Positions 10,930 through 20,998 of a stretch of 64,000 nt of DNA are shown here, in pieces; the stretch's first letter is position 1; every line of letters starts with the position of its first letter. The DNA is from DATARR01 sp034666985 (GTDB lineage Bacteria > Acidobacteriota > Thermoanaerobaculia > Multivoradales > UBA5704): positions 1 through 64,000 of the forward strand of contig JAXDKS010000024.1 of the NCBI GenBank assembly GCA_034666985.1. The letters run 5' to 3'. A program made the position numbers and the translations under genes. Under the pieces are notes generated by a model, which was not told where the DNA came from, did no database searches, and saw only the letters and a program-made list of their open reading frames with translations.

Positions 10930-12762
10930 ATGAAGCAGCTCATTGCCACCATCCTGCTCTTCGCGGCCCTCGTGGTCCCGGCGCAGGCCCTGCCCTCTCA
11001 GAAAGATCCGTGGATCGAGGTCCGCACGGCGAATTTCACGCTGTTCAGCAGCGCGAGCGAGAAGGGCACCCGCCGGGTGGGCGCGGATCTCGAACGGCTG
11101 CGCGACGCGCTGGCGCAGCTCTCGCCGGGGTTGACCCTCCAATCCCCCAACCCGACTTGGATCTTCGTCTTCAAGAACGGGGCTACGCTCCAGCCTTATC
11201 TGCGGCTTTATCAGGGTAGCCCGATGACGGCCGGCGGCTATTTCCTCTCGACGGGACAGGGCAATTACGTGGCGGTCGACGGCGACCCCCGGGGCAACCA
11301 GACGGGGATCGTCTATCACGAGTACATCCACTACGTGGCGCGGAACAACTACGGCGATCTGCCGCTCTGGCTGCACGAGGGGCTCGCCGAGTATTACAGC
11401 ACCTTCACGGTGACCCGGGACGAGGCCCAGATCGGCCTGCCGATCCCCGAGCACGTGCTCTGGCTGCGGAAGAACCCCTGGATCCCCCTCGCCCAGCTCT
11501 TCGCCGTGGAACAGGGCTCGAAGGAGTACAACGAGACCTCGCGCCGGGGCGCCTTCTATGCCGAATCCTGGGCCCTGGTCCACTATCTCCTCTCCGGCAG
11601 CCCGGAGCGGCATCGTCAAGTTACCGATCTCCTGCGTCTGACCAAGGCGCGCACTCCCGGCAGGGAGGCTTTCCAGAAGGTCTTCGGCAGCGATCCCTCG
11701 GCCCTGGAGCGGGAGCTGCGCACCTACGTCAAGAGCTACACGTTCCAGTACACCCGCGCTCCCATCCAGCCGGAGACGAACCTCGCCGTGGAGGTCCGCC
11801 CCATGGATTGGGCCGACGTCCTCTTCCGGCTCGGAGACCTGCTCGCCAACGTCGACGAGGAGCACCGCGCCGCGGCCGAGGAGCACTTCCGCGCCGCCCT
11901 GGCCGTCCGGCCGGACTATGGCCCCGCCCTCGGCGGTCTCGGCTACCTCGCGGAGCGCGCCAATCACCCCCAGGAGGCACGGTCCTGGTATGAGAAGGCC
12001 GTGAAGCTCGCCCCGGACGACTTCGTCGTCCAGTACCGGTACGCCAGGAACCTGCTCGAAGACCCCGGCCCCGATTCGCTGCGCGCGGCGCGGGCCGCCC
12101 TCGCCCGGGTGGTCGCCCTCCGCCCCGATTTCGGCGAGGCCTGGGCCAGCCTCGGCTATACCTACCAGTCCGATGAATGGGTGGACGAGAATGCCATCCA
12201 TGCCCTGGAGACCGCCCGCCGGCTTCTCCCCTCGCGCCTGGACGTCGCCCACAACCTCGCCTTGGCCTATGCCCGCACCGGACACCGCCAGCAGGCGCAG
12301 GAGCTGATCGACCGCGTGCTCGCGCCCCAGGCCGATCCCGACATGGTGACCAACGTCCGCGAGGCCCTGCTCGACGAGGACTACCGCCACGCCGAGGATC
12401 TCGTCAACCAGGAGAAGCTCGCCGAGGCGCTCCCCCTTCTCGAGCAGGTGCGCGACGCCACCCGCCTGCCCGAGCGGCGCCGCACCCTCGAGCTGCGGAT
12501 CGACGAAATCCACAAGGTCCTGGACTTCAACCACTTCGTCGAGCAGTACAACCAGGCGGTCGACCGGGCCAACCACGGCGACGTCCAGGGCGCCGTCGCC
12601 ATCCTGGAGCCCCTGGCCGGGACGGTGCGCGATCCCAACCAGGCCGAGCAGGCCCGGACCCTGCTCCAGAGGCTCAGGAAGAAACCCTCATCACCCCGGC
12701 CCTCTTCTCCCCGCCGCCCTCCCCCCAACCGGGAGAAGAGGGAGAAAAGCAGAACCCTTTGA
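10930..12762 (+). CDS. Secreted MA-like zinc metallopeptidase with TPR repeats
   Basis: 610 aa. Signal peptide about 1-20 (cleavage near AQA). The gluzincin-like zinc site is visible as HEYIH (His130, Glu131, His134) followed by WLHEGLAEYY, with Glu150 the likely third ligand; this matches the DUF1570/peptidase MA-like family. From about residue 295 to 590 there are TPR units (for example AEEHFRAALAVRPDYGPALGGLGYLAERANHP and ARSWYEKAVKLAPDD). The last about 26 residues (KPSSPRPSSPRRPPPN...) are encoded by an interspersed repeat and are unlikely to belong to the ancestral protein. Likely exported; substrate unknown. Confidence 0.85.
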   Translation: MKQLIATILLFAALVVPAQALPSQKDPWIEVRTANFTLFSSASEKGTRRVGADLERLRDALAQLSPGLTLQSPNPTWIFVFKNGATLQPYLRLYQGSPMTAGGYFLSTGQGNYVAVDGDPRGNQTGIVYHEYIHYVARNNYGDLPLWLHEGLAEYYSTFTVTRDEAQIGLPIPEHVLWLRKNPWIPLAQLFAVEQGSKEYNETSRRGAFYAESWALVHYLLSGSPERHRQVTDLLRLTKARTPGREAFQKVFGSDPSALERELRTYVKSYTFQYTRAPIQPETNLAVEVRPMDWADVLFRLGDLLANVDEEHRAAAEEHFRAALAVRPDYGPALGGLGYLAERANHPQEARSWYEKAVKLAPDDFVVQYRYARNLLEDPGPDSLRAARAALARVVALRPDFGEAWASLGYTYQSDEWVDENAIHALETARRLLPSRLDVAHNLALAYARTGHRQQAQELIDRVLAPQADPDMVTNVREALLDEDYRHAEDLVNQEKLAEALPLLEQVRDATRLPERRRTLELRIDEIHKVLDFNHFVEQYNQAVDRANHGDVQGAVAILEPLAGTVRDPNQAEQARTLLQRLRKKPSSPRPSSPRRPPPNREKREKSRTL

Positions 12763-12800
12763 GCTGCGTTCCCCTCTCCCGGCTGGGGGGAGGGCGGCGG
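12684..12800. repeat. Interspersed repeat unit with inverted arms overlapping the peptidase 3' end
   Basis: Positions 12711-12736 and 12775-12800 are inverted copies matching at 25 of 26 positions. The 28 nt at 12684-12711 recur exactly, inverted, at 45043-45070. The unit spans the last codons and the stop codon (12760-12762) of the upstream peptidase gene. It belongs to the widespread CCCTCTCCC/GGGAGAGGG type of intergenic repeat. It has no T-tract and no coding content of its own. Confidence 0.8.
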
Positions 12801-12852
12801 GAGAGGGGCCAGGAGTGAGGGCTCTTCCTTGCCACTCCTGCGACCACCTCGC

Positions 12853-12858
12853 TAAACT
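12853..12858 (+). promoter_or_regulatory. Possible -10 element before the AAA+ regulator gene
   Basis: TAAACT ends 9 nt before the ATG at 12868, and no Shine-Dalgarno is visible. The arrangement fits a nearly leaderless transcript. Inferred only from spacing. Confidence 0.25.
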
Positions 12859-12867
12859 GGCTGCTGA

Positions 12868-14505
<1,638 letters not shown>

Positions 14506-14511
14506 GCCCCC

Positions 14512-15684
14512 TCACCCCCCCGCCACCGCCTGACGCAGCACCTCCATGAGGTCCTGGTTCGTCCGCTCCCAGGTGAAGCCCGCGGCGTGGCGGCGGGTGG
14601 CGGCGCGATCGGGGTAGTCGTCGAACAGCCGCCGGGCCGCGGCCACCAGGGCCGGCGCCGTTCGCTCGCCCATCAGCACTCCGGCGGCAGGGCAGGTCAC
14701 CGCCTCGGGCGTACCCCAGACGGCTGTGGCGATCACCGGTAATCCACAGGCCATGGACTCCAGCAGCACGTTGGCCATCCCTTCGCGGCTGGAGGCCAGC
14801 ACCAGGGCATCGGCGGCGCTGTAGTAGTCCTTGAGGTCCTCCTGCTCGACATGGCCGAGGAAACAGACGCGGTCCGCCACTCCCAGCGAGCGGGCCAGAT
14901 CCCGCAGCGTCCCCTCGTACCAGCCGTCACCGGCGATGAGCAGCGTCGCCGCGGAAAGGTCGCGCAGGGCCTCGATGGCCAGGTGGTGACCCTTGCGCGG
15001 CGTCGCGTGCCCCACCGAGAGGAGCACCATGCCGGAGAGGCCGAGTCGCTGACGCACCGCGTCCCGGCAGACGGGCTGGAAAAGATCGAGATCCACCCCT
15101 TGCAGGACCACCCGCACCTTCTCCTCCGGCGCTCCCCACTCCACCAGGCGCCGCTTGAGGGCCTCGCAGACCGAGGTAACGCCGGAAGCCTGATCCACGG
15201 CCCAGAGCAGGAGCCAGCGGGGCACCGGATAGCGTGGATAGGTGATGACGTCGTCCCCCAGCATCGACATCACCACCGGCTTGCCGAAGTGCTCGCCCAG
15301 GATCACCGCCGCCACGCCATCCGGATAGACGTAGTGCGCGTCGATGAGGTCGAAATCGAAACCCCGCTCCAGGATCCCCTCCAGCACGGGCTTGACCGCC
15401 GTCGCCATCATCAATGGCGCCGAGCTCAGGCCCACCTTGGGCAGCCGGGGATAGCGGGGATGATAGATGGGGATGCCGTACCGCTCCTCATACCAGGGCA
15501 CCCGCGCGAACGTGCTGTAGTGGCCGAAGACGGGATGCGGCCAGGGGAACCAGGGGACCGGCGCCACGACGTGGGATTCGATCTCACCGGTTTCCAGCAG
15601 GTGGCGGAGCCGCTGCTCGACGAAGATGCCGTGCCGGGGCTGGACGCTGTTCGGATAGAGCGACGAGAACGTGATCGTTCGCAT
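14512..15684 (-). CDS. Glycosyltransferase family 4
   Basis: 390-aa cytoplasmic GT-B glycosyltransferase. N-terminal acceptor domain with YPNSVQPRHGIFVEQRLRHL, interdomain VVLQGVDLDLF, then LLSVGHATPRKGHHLAIEAL and the donor-site E-x7-E motif in SSREGMANVLLESMACGLPV. The length and motifs are those of GT4 enzymes acting in exopolysaccharide, lipopolysaccharide or glycolipid synthesis; sugar and acceptor are not deducible. It stands alone, not in a polysaccharide cluster. An AT-rich sigma70-like promoter lies 60-90 nt upstream. Confidence 0.9.
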   Translation of the reverse strand: MRTITFSSLYPNSVQPRHGIFVEQRLRHLLETGEIESHVVAPVPWFPWPHPVFGHYSTFARVPWYEERYGIPIYHPRYPRLPKVGLSSAPLMMATAVKPVLEGILERGFDFDLIDAHYVYPDGVAAVILGEHFGKPVVMSMLGDDVITYPRYPVPRWLLLWAVDQASGVTSVCEALKRRLVEWGAPEEKVRVVLQGVDLDLFQPVCRDAVRQRLGLSGMVLLSVGHATPRKGHHLAIEALRDLSAATLLIAGDGWYEGTLRDLARSLGVADRVCFLGHVEQEDLKDYYSAADALVLASSREGMANVLLESMACGLPVIATAVWGTPEAVTCPAAGVLMGERTAPALVAAARRLFDDYPDRAATRRHAAGFTWERTNQDLMEVLRQAVAGG

Positions 15685-15746
15685 GGCCTTGCCTCCGCTC
15701 CGATGAATCGAAGCTGCTGGCGGCCCCGGATGGTGGCGTCACTTTT

Positions 15747-15775
15747 ATTTAAGATAAAAACGTAAATAAAGTCAA
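15747..15775 (-). promoter_or_regulatory. Sigma70-type promoter of the glycosyltransferase gene
   Basis: On the minus strand, TTGACT (15775-15770, 5 of 6 with consensus) is separated by exactly 17 nt from TTAAAT (15752-15747). The region around it (about 15741-15800) is strikingly AT-rich compared with the rest of the window. The predicted start point near 15740 gives a leader of about 55 nt before the ATG at 15684. Strong for sequence alone; untested. Confidence 0.55.
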
Positions 15776-15882
15776 GCCTGATCATGTATAGCTTTTTGGC
15801 TTACTCTGCTCATGGACATCTACCTAATCGAATGATGAGGACGGCGCAAAGAAATGTTTACGTTTTCGATCACCCAGAGCAA

Positions 15883-18800
15883 CTACGGCCGCAGCGACTT
15901 GTCCGGATACGCCGGCGCTTTGATGGGCGGCACGGGGTTCTTTTTGATCTCTTCCTGCAGGTAGGCGAGGGCGGCGTCGAGCTGGGCGTCGTTGCCCTGG
16001 AACGTGGCGTGGGGGAGGTTGTCCACCACCAGGTCGGGATCGACGCCGTGCCCTTCGATCAGCCAGGAGCCCTCGGGGCCGAAGACGCCGAACTCGGCGG
16101 CGGTGGCGATCCCCTTGTCCACCAGGACGTTCGAGGAGGTCAGCCAGATCTCGCCGCCCCAGGTGCGGGTGCCGATCACCTTGCCGAGATTCAGGCGCTT
16201 CACCCCCTCGGCGAAGGCCTCGCCGTCGGAGGAGGTCTCCTCGTTGACCAGCACCACCAGGTGGCCGCGGAAGGCGTACTGCATGTTCGAGTAGGGCGCG
16301 CCCACCCGCGGCTGCCACCAGAACCACGCCTTGCGCAGCAGCTTGCCGAGAATCCAGCTCTCGATGTTGCCGCCATGGTTGTTGCGCAGGTCGAGGATCA
16401 GACCCTGGCGGTCGAAGACGGGGTAGAACTCCCGCGCCCAGGCCGTGTAGTCCTCGCCGCCCATGGCTCGCAGATGGAGATAGCCGATCTGGTGCCGGCC
16501 CTTCTCCTCCACCGCAAGCCGGCGGGAGATCTCCCAGTCGGTGTAGCGCAGATCCTCCGCCCGCTTTGGGGAGACGGGGACCACCACCACGTCGCGTGAG
16601 GCATGGGCGCCGGCCGGCTTCGCCCGCAGCAGCACCTGCCGGTCCGCCTGGTTGCGCAGCAGGAGGCCGGCGTCCTGGACCGACAGGACGGGGACGCCGT
16701 TGATCGACTCGATCACGTCGCCCGCCTTGACGTCGACGCCCGGCACGGCCAGGGGTGGCGCCTCGGCGGGGAGGTCGGGGTCCCAGCGGTAGAGGCGGTC
16801 CACCCGGTAGCCGCCCGCCTTCTCGTCACGCACCAGCTCGGCTCCCAGCGAGGCCACCTCGACGTTGGCGTCCCCCTTGCGCCGGTCGCCGCCGCCCACG
16901 AAGGTGTGCAGGGCCGAGAGCTCGCTCACCATCTGCCCCAGCAGGTCGCTGAGCTCGCCGCGGCTCGTCACCCGCTGCGACAGGGGGCGGTACTTCTCCA
17001 GCATGGCGGGCCAGTCCACGCCGTGCATCTTGAGATCGTAGAAGTAGTCCCGCTCCAGGCGCCACGCCTCGCGGAACATCTGCCGCCACTGCTCCCGGGG
17101 ATTGAGGGGGAAGGACCAGCCGGCGAGGTCGACCTTGGTCTCCTCCAACTCCTTGGGCGCCTCCTCCCCGGCGGCGAAGACGTAGAAGGACTTGTCCTTG
17201 CGCACCAGCAGCTTCTTGCCGTCGGCCGAGAGCTGGTAGTCGGCGATCTCCTCCATCACCGGCTTGGGCTCCGGCTTCTCGGCCCCGATCTCCACGCTCA
17301 GCAGGGCCGACGAAGGCTCTTCCTCGAACGAGGGATTGGACTCCAGCCAGAACAGCCGGTCCTCCCCCGCCGACAGCGACTGGTAGTTGCCGGCCGGCAC
17401 CGGCACCTCCACGAGCCGCTCGGAGAGGCCGTCGACTTCGATCTTCACCTTGACCGCTTCCTCTCCCTTGTCGCTCTTGCCGTTTTTGCCGGCCTTATCG
17501 GACGGATCGGTCCGATCGGTCGGATCGGTCTTATCTTCCTTTTCTTCGTGCAGCTCGTCCGGAGGCTGGAAGGGTGACCGCAGCCCCTTCTTCAGGGCAG
17601 CGCCGAAGATCTTGGTGGTCGCCGTCAGGTAGGGGTCAGGCTGGCGCGGGCCCCAGGGGCCGGCGACCAGGGTGCGCAACTCGCGGTCGGAGAGGAACCA
17701 GAGCCACTGGCCGTCGCGGCTCCAGGCGGGGCTCCAACTGTTGAAGCGGTTCGAGGTGACGGGCACGGTGCGGCCGGAGACGGTATCGTAGAGCGAAATG
17801 CGCAGGAAGGTGTTGGGCCCGGGCACGGCCCAGGCCAGCCAGCGGCCGTCCGGCGACCAGGCGAGGTCCTGGAAGTCGCCGTCGGTCGCGACGGCGATGC
17901 GCACGTTCTTGCGCTTCTTCACGTTCAGCAGCCAGAGTTGCAGATCCTTGTCATAGTGGGCGACCCAGCGGCCGTCGGGCGAGGGCACTCCCTCCCAGCG
18001 CAGCACCTTGGCGTCGCTGGTGAGCTGCTCGGGCTTGCCCACGCCGTTGGCGGCGAGCTTCCAGAGCTCGACCTCGCCTGTCTCGTCCGAGAGGGCGAGC
18101 ACACTCTTGCCGTCCGGGAAGAAACGGGCCTCGCGGTAGCGCACCCCCGGCTGACGGGTGACCTCCACGATCCGCCCGCTCTTCACCGGCACCACGAACA
18201 CCTGGCCGCGGGCGGTGAGGACGAGCCGGTCGCCGGCCGGCGAGAGGTCGGTCGAGGTCAGGTAGTCCATGGGCGACGGGAGCCACGTCTCCCGCATCTG
18301 ATCGAAATCGGAGACGAGGCGGATGGAGAGCGGCTCGTCCTTCCCGGTAGTCCCCGCGGCAATGTCGTAGATCCGCAGATCGGCGCCGAGCTGGTAGACG
18401 ATGCGGCCGTCGTCGAGGGCGGGCGAGGTCACGTCCCAGCCGCGGTGGGTGGTGTGCTGCTTGAGATCACCGCCGTTCTCGTCCATCGACCAGAGATTCA
18501 TGGTGCCGTCGCGGTCGGAGACGAAGTAGACGCGGCCCTGCCAGGGCATGGGGTTCTTGCTGGTGCCGGTGAAATCGCCGGTGAGGGGAGTGGCCTCGGC
18601 CTCTCCTTCACCCCCTCCTGGGGAAAATCGCCAGACGCTCTGGGCCGTGCCGCCGCGGTAGCGCTTGGTGTGGCTGCCCTGGAAGGCGAAGCGAGTGAAG
18701 AACAGGGTCTTGCCGTCCGGGGAGTACATGCCGTCGCTGGCCTGGGCCAGGGGGACGGCCACGCTCTTGCCCGTCGCCGGATCGAGGCGGACGAGTTGGG

Positions 18801-19194
18801 TGGAGGGCAGGCCCAGACCGCGCCGCGTGGAGTAGAGGATCTCGCCGCCGGGGGTCCAGCCCACCACACGGGCGTCCTCCCCTTCGAAGGTCCGCCGCAC
18901 GGGCAGGCCGCCGTCGATGGGCATGGTGTAGACCTCGGTCGGCCCCTCGTAGGAAGCCGAGAAGGCGAGGGTGAGGCCGTCCGGCGAGATGGCAGGGTCC
19001 GACTCCTCGGCCGGATGGGTGGTCAGCCGCGTGGCCGTCCCGCCCGCGCGCCCCACGCGCCACAGGTCCCCCTCCGCCGCGAACACCACCGTGTCGCCAT
19101 GGAGGGCCGGATACCGGTAATAGCCGAGGGTCTCCTCCGCCCGCAGGGAGCAGGGGAAGACCAGGAAGAGGACTGCGAGGATCCGTAGTTTCAA
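15883..19194 (-). CDS. Tricorn-like protease, S41 family
   Basis: 1103-aa exported peptidase. Signal peptide about 1-19 (MKLRILAVLFLVFPCSLRA). The N-terminal half has beta-propeller WD40-like/tricorn repeats (HPAEESDPAISPDGLTLAFS and similar), then a C1-like region, a PDZ domain (VKAGDVIESINGVPV) and the S41 core. Putative catalytic residues: His in SALHTFVGGGD, nucleophile Ser in NEETSSDGEAF, Glu in SWLIEGHGVDPD. The Ser that usually precedes the His in tricorn is Leu here. A charged low-complexity linker (TDPTDRTDPSDK) lies between propeller parts and is repeat-derived. The start is TTG with SD AGGAGA 7 nt upstream. Likely degrades peptides outside the cytoplasm. Confidence 0.88.
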   Translation of the reverse strand: MKLRILAVLFLVFPCSLRAEETLGYYRYPALHGDTVVFAAEGDLWRVGRAGGTATRLTTHPAEESDPAISPDGLTLAFSASYEGPTEVYTMPIDGGLPVRRTFEGEDARVVGWTPGGEILYSTRRGLGLPSTQLVRLDPATGKSVAVPLAQASDGMYSPDGKTLFFTRFAFQGSHTKRYRGGTAQSVWRFSPGGGEGEAEATPLTGDFTGTSKNPMPWQGRVYFVSDRDGTMNLWSMDENGGDLKQHTTHRGWDVTSPALDDGRIVYQLGADLRIYDIAAGTTGKDEPLSIRLVSDFDQMRETWLPSPMDYLTSTDLSPAGDRLVLTARGQVFVVPVKSGRIVEVTRQPGVRYREARFFPDGKSVLALSDETGEVELWKLAANGVGKPEQLTSDAKVLRWEGVPSPDGRWVAHYDKDLQLWLLNVKKRKNVRIAVATDGDFQDLAWSPDGRWLAWAVPGPNTFLRISLYDTVSGRTVPVTSNRFNSWSPAWSRDGQWLWFLSDRELRTLVAGPWGPRQPDPYLTATTKIFGAALKKGLRSPFQPPDELHEEKEDKTDPTDRTDPSDKAGKNGKSDKGEEAVKVKIEVDGLSERLVEVPVPAGNYQSLSAGEDRLFWLESNPSFEEEPSSALLSVEIGAEKPEPKPVMEEIADYQLSADGKKLLVRKDKSFYVFAAGEEAPKELEETKVDLAGWSFPLNPREQWRQMFREAWRLERDYFYDLKMHGVDWPAMLEKYRPLSQRVTSRGELSDLLGQMVSELSALHTFVGGGDRRKGDANVEVASLGAELVRDEKAGGYRVDRLYRWDPDLPAEAPPLAVPGVDVKAGDVIESINGVPVLSVQDAGLLLRNQADRQVLLRAKPAGAHASRDVVVVPVSPKRAEDLRYTDWEISRRLAVEEKGRHQIGYLHLRAMGGEDYTAWAREFYPVFDRQGLILDLRNNHGGNIESWILGKLLRKAWFWWQPRVGAPYSNMQYAFRGHLVVLVNEETSSDGEAFAEGVKRLNLGKVIGTRTWGGEIWLTSSNVLVDKGIATAAEFGVFGPEGSWLIEGHGVDPDLVVDNLPHATFQGNDAQLDAALAYLQEEIKKNPVPPIKAPAYPDKSLRP
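17504..17530. repeat. 9-nt tandem repeat inside the tricorn-like gene
   Basis: Three successive 9-mers GGATCGGTC, CGATCGGTC, GGATCGGTC. Read on the coding (minus) strand they encode the TDPTDRTDPSD linker without disturbing the frame. A related 9-nt-period tract occurs between genes at 62531-62556. Confidence 0.75.
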
Positions 19195-19265
19195 GGGGAG
19201 TCTCCTGAGCTCAATGGAGGGGATGGTAGCAAAGGGTGGCCCCTGTCTTGCACCCTCGCCGCTCC

Positions 19266-20357
19266 ATGTTCAACAACATCGACTTGCGTGAGCTGGCACA
19301 GATCTCGGGCCCCGAGCGGGCCTTCGTGAGCCTCTACCTCGCCAACACCGATTCCCTCAACGGCCTCAAGCCGCGCATCGAGACGATCCGTGCGATGCTC
19401 GCGGACAACACCGCCGAGGCCGAGCATTTCGAGGAGAACCTGAAGCTCGTCGAGACCTGGCTCGCCGAGCACACCTGGATGACCGAGGGCGTCTGCGTCT
19501 TCGTCTGCTGGGCCCTCGACTACGTCCAGGGCTATCCGCTGACCGTGGCTGTACCCGACCTGATCTGGGTCGACTCCTCGCCCTACATCCGGCCCCTGGC
19601 CGAGCTCCAGGACGAATACGAGAACTTCGTCGTGGTAGCGGCGGACAACACCGCCTCGCGCATCTTCTTCGTCACCTCCGCCCGGGCGGACCAGGACGCC
19701 CGCGTCAAGGGCGACATCAAGAACAACGTCAAGAAGGGCGGCTGGTCGCAGAAGCGCTACGAGCGGCGGCGGGTCAACGAGCTGGTGCACTATGCCAAGG
19801 AGATCGTGGACGTCCTGACCGAGATCGCCCAGAAGGAGACGTTCAACCGGCTCTTCCTCGTCGGCTCGCAGGAGACGATGGTGCAGATCGAGAGCGCTCT
19901 GACTCCGCCGCTCGCCGCCAAGCTCGCCGGCAAGAAGAACGTGGACTTCAGCGCCGGCGACGACGACATCTTCAATACTGCCTTCGACCTGTCCTTCGCC
20001 GCCGAGCGCGAGGACGAGGCGCGCCTCTGGGAGCGGATCAAGGATGAGTACTGCCGCGGCGGCCTCGCCGTCACCGGTCCGGACGACGTGCTCAAGGCCG
20101 CCGCCGTGGGCCGCGTCGAGAAGCTCGCCGTCACCCGCGACGCCAAGCTCCCGGGCACCCGCTGCCGCGACTGCGAGAACCTCCTCGCGGGCGAGCTCGC
20201 CAAGTGCAAGGTCTGCGGCTCCGAGGACGTCTTCCCCGTGGACCTCGTCAACGAGCTGGTGGAGCTCCTCGCCCTCACCAGCGCCGAGGCAGATTTCGTG
20301 GATCCGATCGAAGGGCTGACCCAGGCGGGCGAGGTGGCGGCGCTGCTGCGGTATTAG
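19266..20357 (+). CDS. Bacterial eRF1-like (baeRF/Vms1-like) protein
   Basis: 363 aa. It resembles the bacterial archaeo-eukaryotic release factor family related to Vms1/ANKZF1 peptidyl-tRNA hydrolases. The signature GGWSQKRYERRR follows a charged stretch (VKGDIKNNVKKGG), with the putative catalytic Gln at 162; the release-factor-like fold surrounds it. A C-terminal zinc ribbon is present (CRDC...CKVCGSEDV, about residues 300-320). Known family members act on stalled ribosomes or peptidyl-tRNA; a similar role is inferred. The ATG at 19266 (MFNNIDLREL) is preferred over one 30 nt upstream because homologous starts usually begin at this motif. No clear SD. Confidence 0.75.
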   Translation: MFNNIDLRELAQISGPERAFVSLYLANTDSLNGLKPRIETIRAMLADNTAEAEHFEENLKLVETWLAEHTWMTEGVCVFVCWALDYVQGYPLTVAVPDLIWVDSSPYIRPLAELQDEYENFVVVAADNTASRIFFVTSARADQDARVKGDIKNNVKKGGWSQKRYERRRVNELVHYAKEIVDVLTEIAQKETFNRLFLVGSQETMVQIESALTPPLAAKLAGKKNVDFSAGDDDIFNTAFDLSFAAEREDEARLWERIKDEYCRGGLAVTGPDDVLKAAAVGRVEKLAVTRDAKLPGTRCRDCENLLAGELAKCKVCGSEDVFPVDLVNELVELLALTSAEADFVDPIEGLTQAGEVAALLRY

Positions 20358-20392
20358 GGAGGCACCTGAAGCTCCAAGGAGAGACACCCCGC

Positions 20393-20923
20393 ATGCGATC
20401 CTCATGGAAGACAATCCTCACAGCGGCGTGCCTCGCCGCCGCTCTCGCCTCCGCCGGCCGGGCCAAGGGCCCGGAGACCTACGGCATCGCCAACGCCAGC
20501 TTCCCCGAGCCCGGAGTCATGGCGGCCGGGCAGCCCACGGGCGAGCAGGTCCAACTCGCCGCCGAGGATGGATACAAGACGATCCTCGACCTGCGGACGT
20601 CGCAGGAGCCCCGGGGGTTCGACGAGCCCGAGGCCGCCCGCCAGAACGGACTGGCCTACGTCAACGTCCCCGTCAGCCCCGCCGCTCTGGACCAGGCCAC
20701 GATCGACCGCTTCCTGGCGGCCATGAAGAAGGCCCAGAAGCCGGTGCTCGTCCACTGCAGCACCGGCAGCCGCGTGGGCGCCCTCTGGTATGCCTGGCTG
20801 GTGCTGGAGAAGGGGAAGGCGCCGGCGGAAGCGCTGGCGAAGGCGAAGACGGCAGGGCTGCGCCAGCCGGAGCTGAAGGAGAGGATCGAGAAGCTGGTGG
20901 CGGAACGGAAGAAAGTTGGATAG
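20393..20923 (+). CDS. Secreted Cys-dependent phosphatase-like protein (DUF442/BLH type)
   Basis: 176 aa with a signal peptide (about 1-23, ending SAGRAKG). The core YKTILDLRTSQEPRGFDEPEAA and the active-site loop VHCSTGSRVGALW (HC-x5-R) place it in the beta-lactamase-hydrolase-like/dual-specificity phosphatase superfamily, like DUF442 proteins. The predicted nucleophile is the Cys of HCSTGSR. AGGAGA precedes the start. It follows the baeRF-like gene by 35 nt and may share its transcript. Substrate unknown; the export signal makes a periplasmic role likely. Confidence 0.8.
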   Translation: MRSSWKTILTAACLAAALASAGRAKGPETYGIANASFPEPGVMAAGQPTGEQVQLAAEDGYKTILDLRTSQEPRGFDEPEAARQNGLAYVNVPVSPAALDQATIDRFLAAMKKAQKPVLVHCSTGSRVGALWYAWLVLEKGKAPAEALAKAKTAGLRQPELKERIEKLVAERKKVG

Positions 20924-20935
20924 CCGGCGTTAGAA

Positions 20936-20963
20936 GCCGGCGGGACGCCGGCGGTCCCAGGGG
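20936..20963. repeat. 28-nt dispersed repeat, copy 1
   Basis: Begins GCCGGCGGGACGCCGGCGG and is identical over 28 nt to 44885-44912. GCCGGCG-like arms make it self-complementary (GCCGGC...GCCGGC). It sits in the short gap between the phosphatase gene and the prepilin genes. Confidence 0.85.
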
Positions 20964-20998
20964 GTGAGGTGCTATCCTTCCTCCCGGGTTTTCATCAC

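Noticed and set aside
20204..20392. N-terminal extension of the phosphatase-like protein into the baeRF gene
   Set aside because: The real start at 20393 has an SD and begins a signal peptide; the upstream part overlaps the end of another gene in a different frame.
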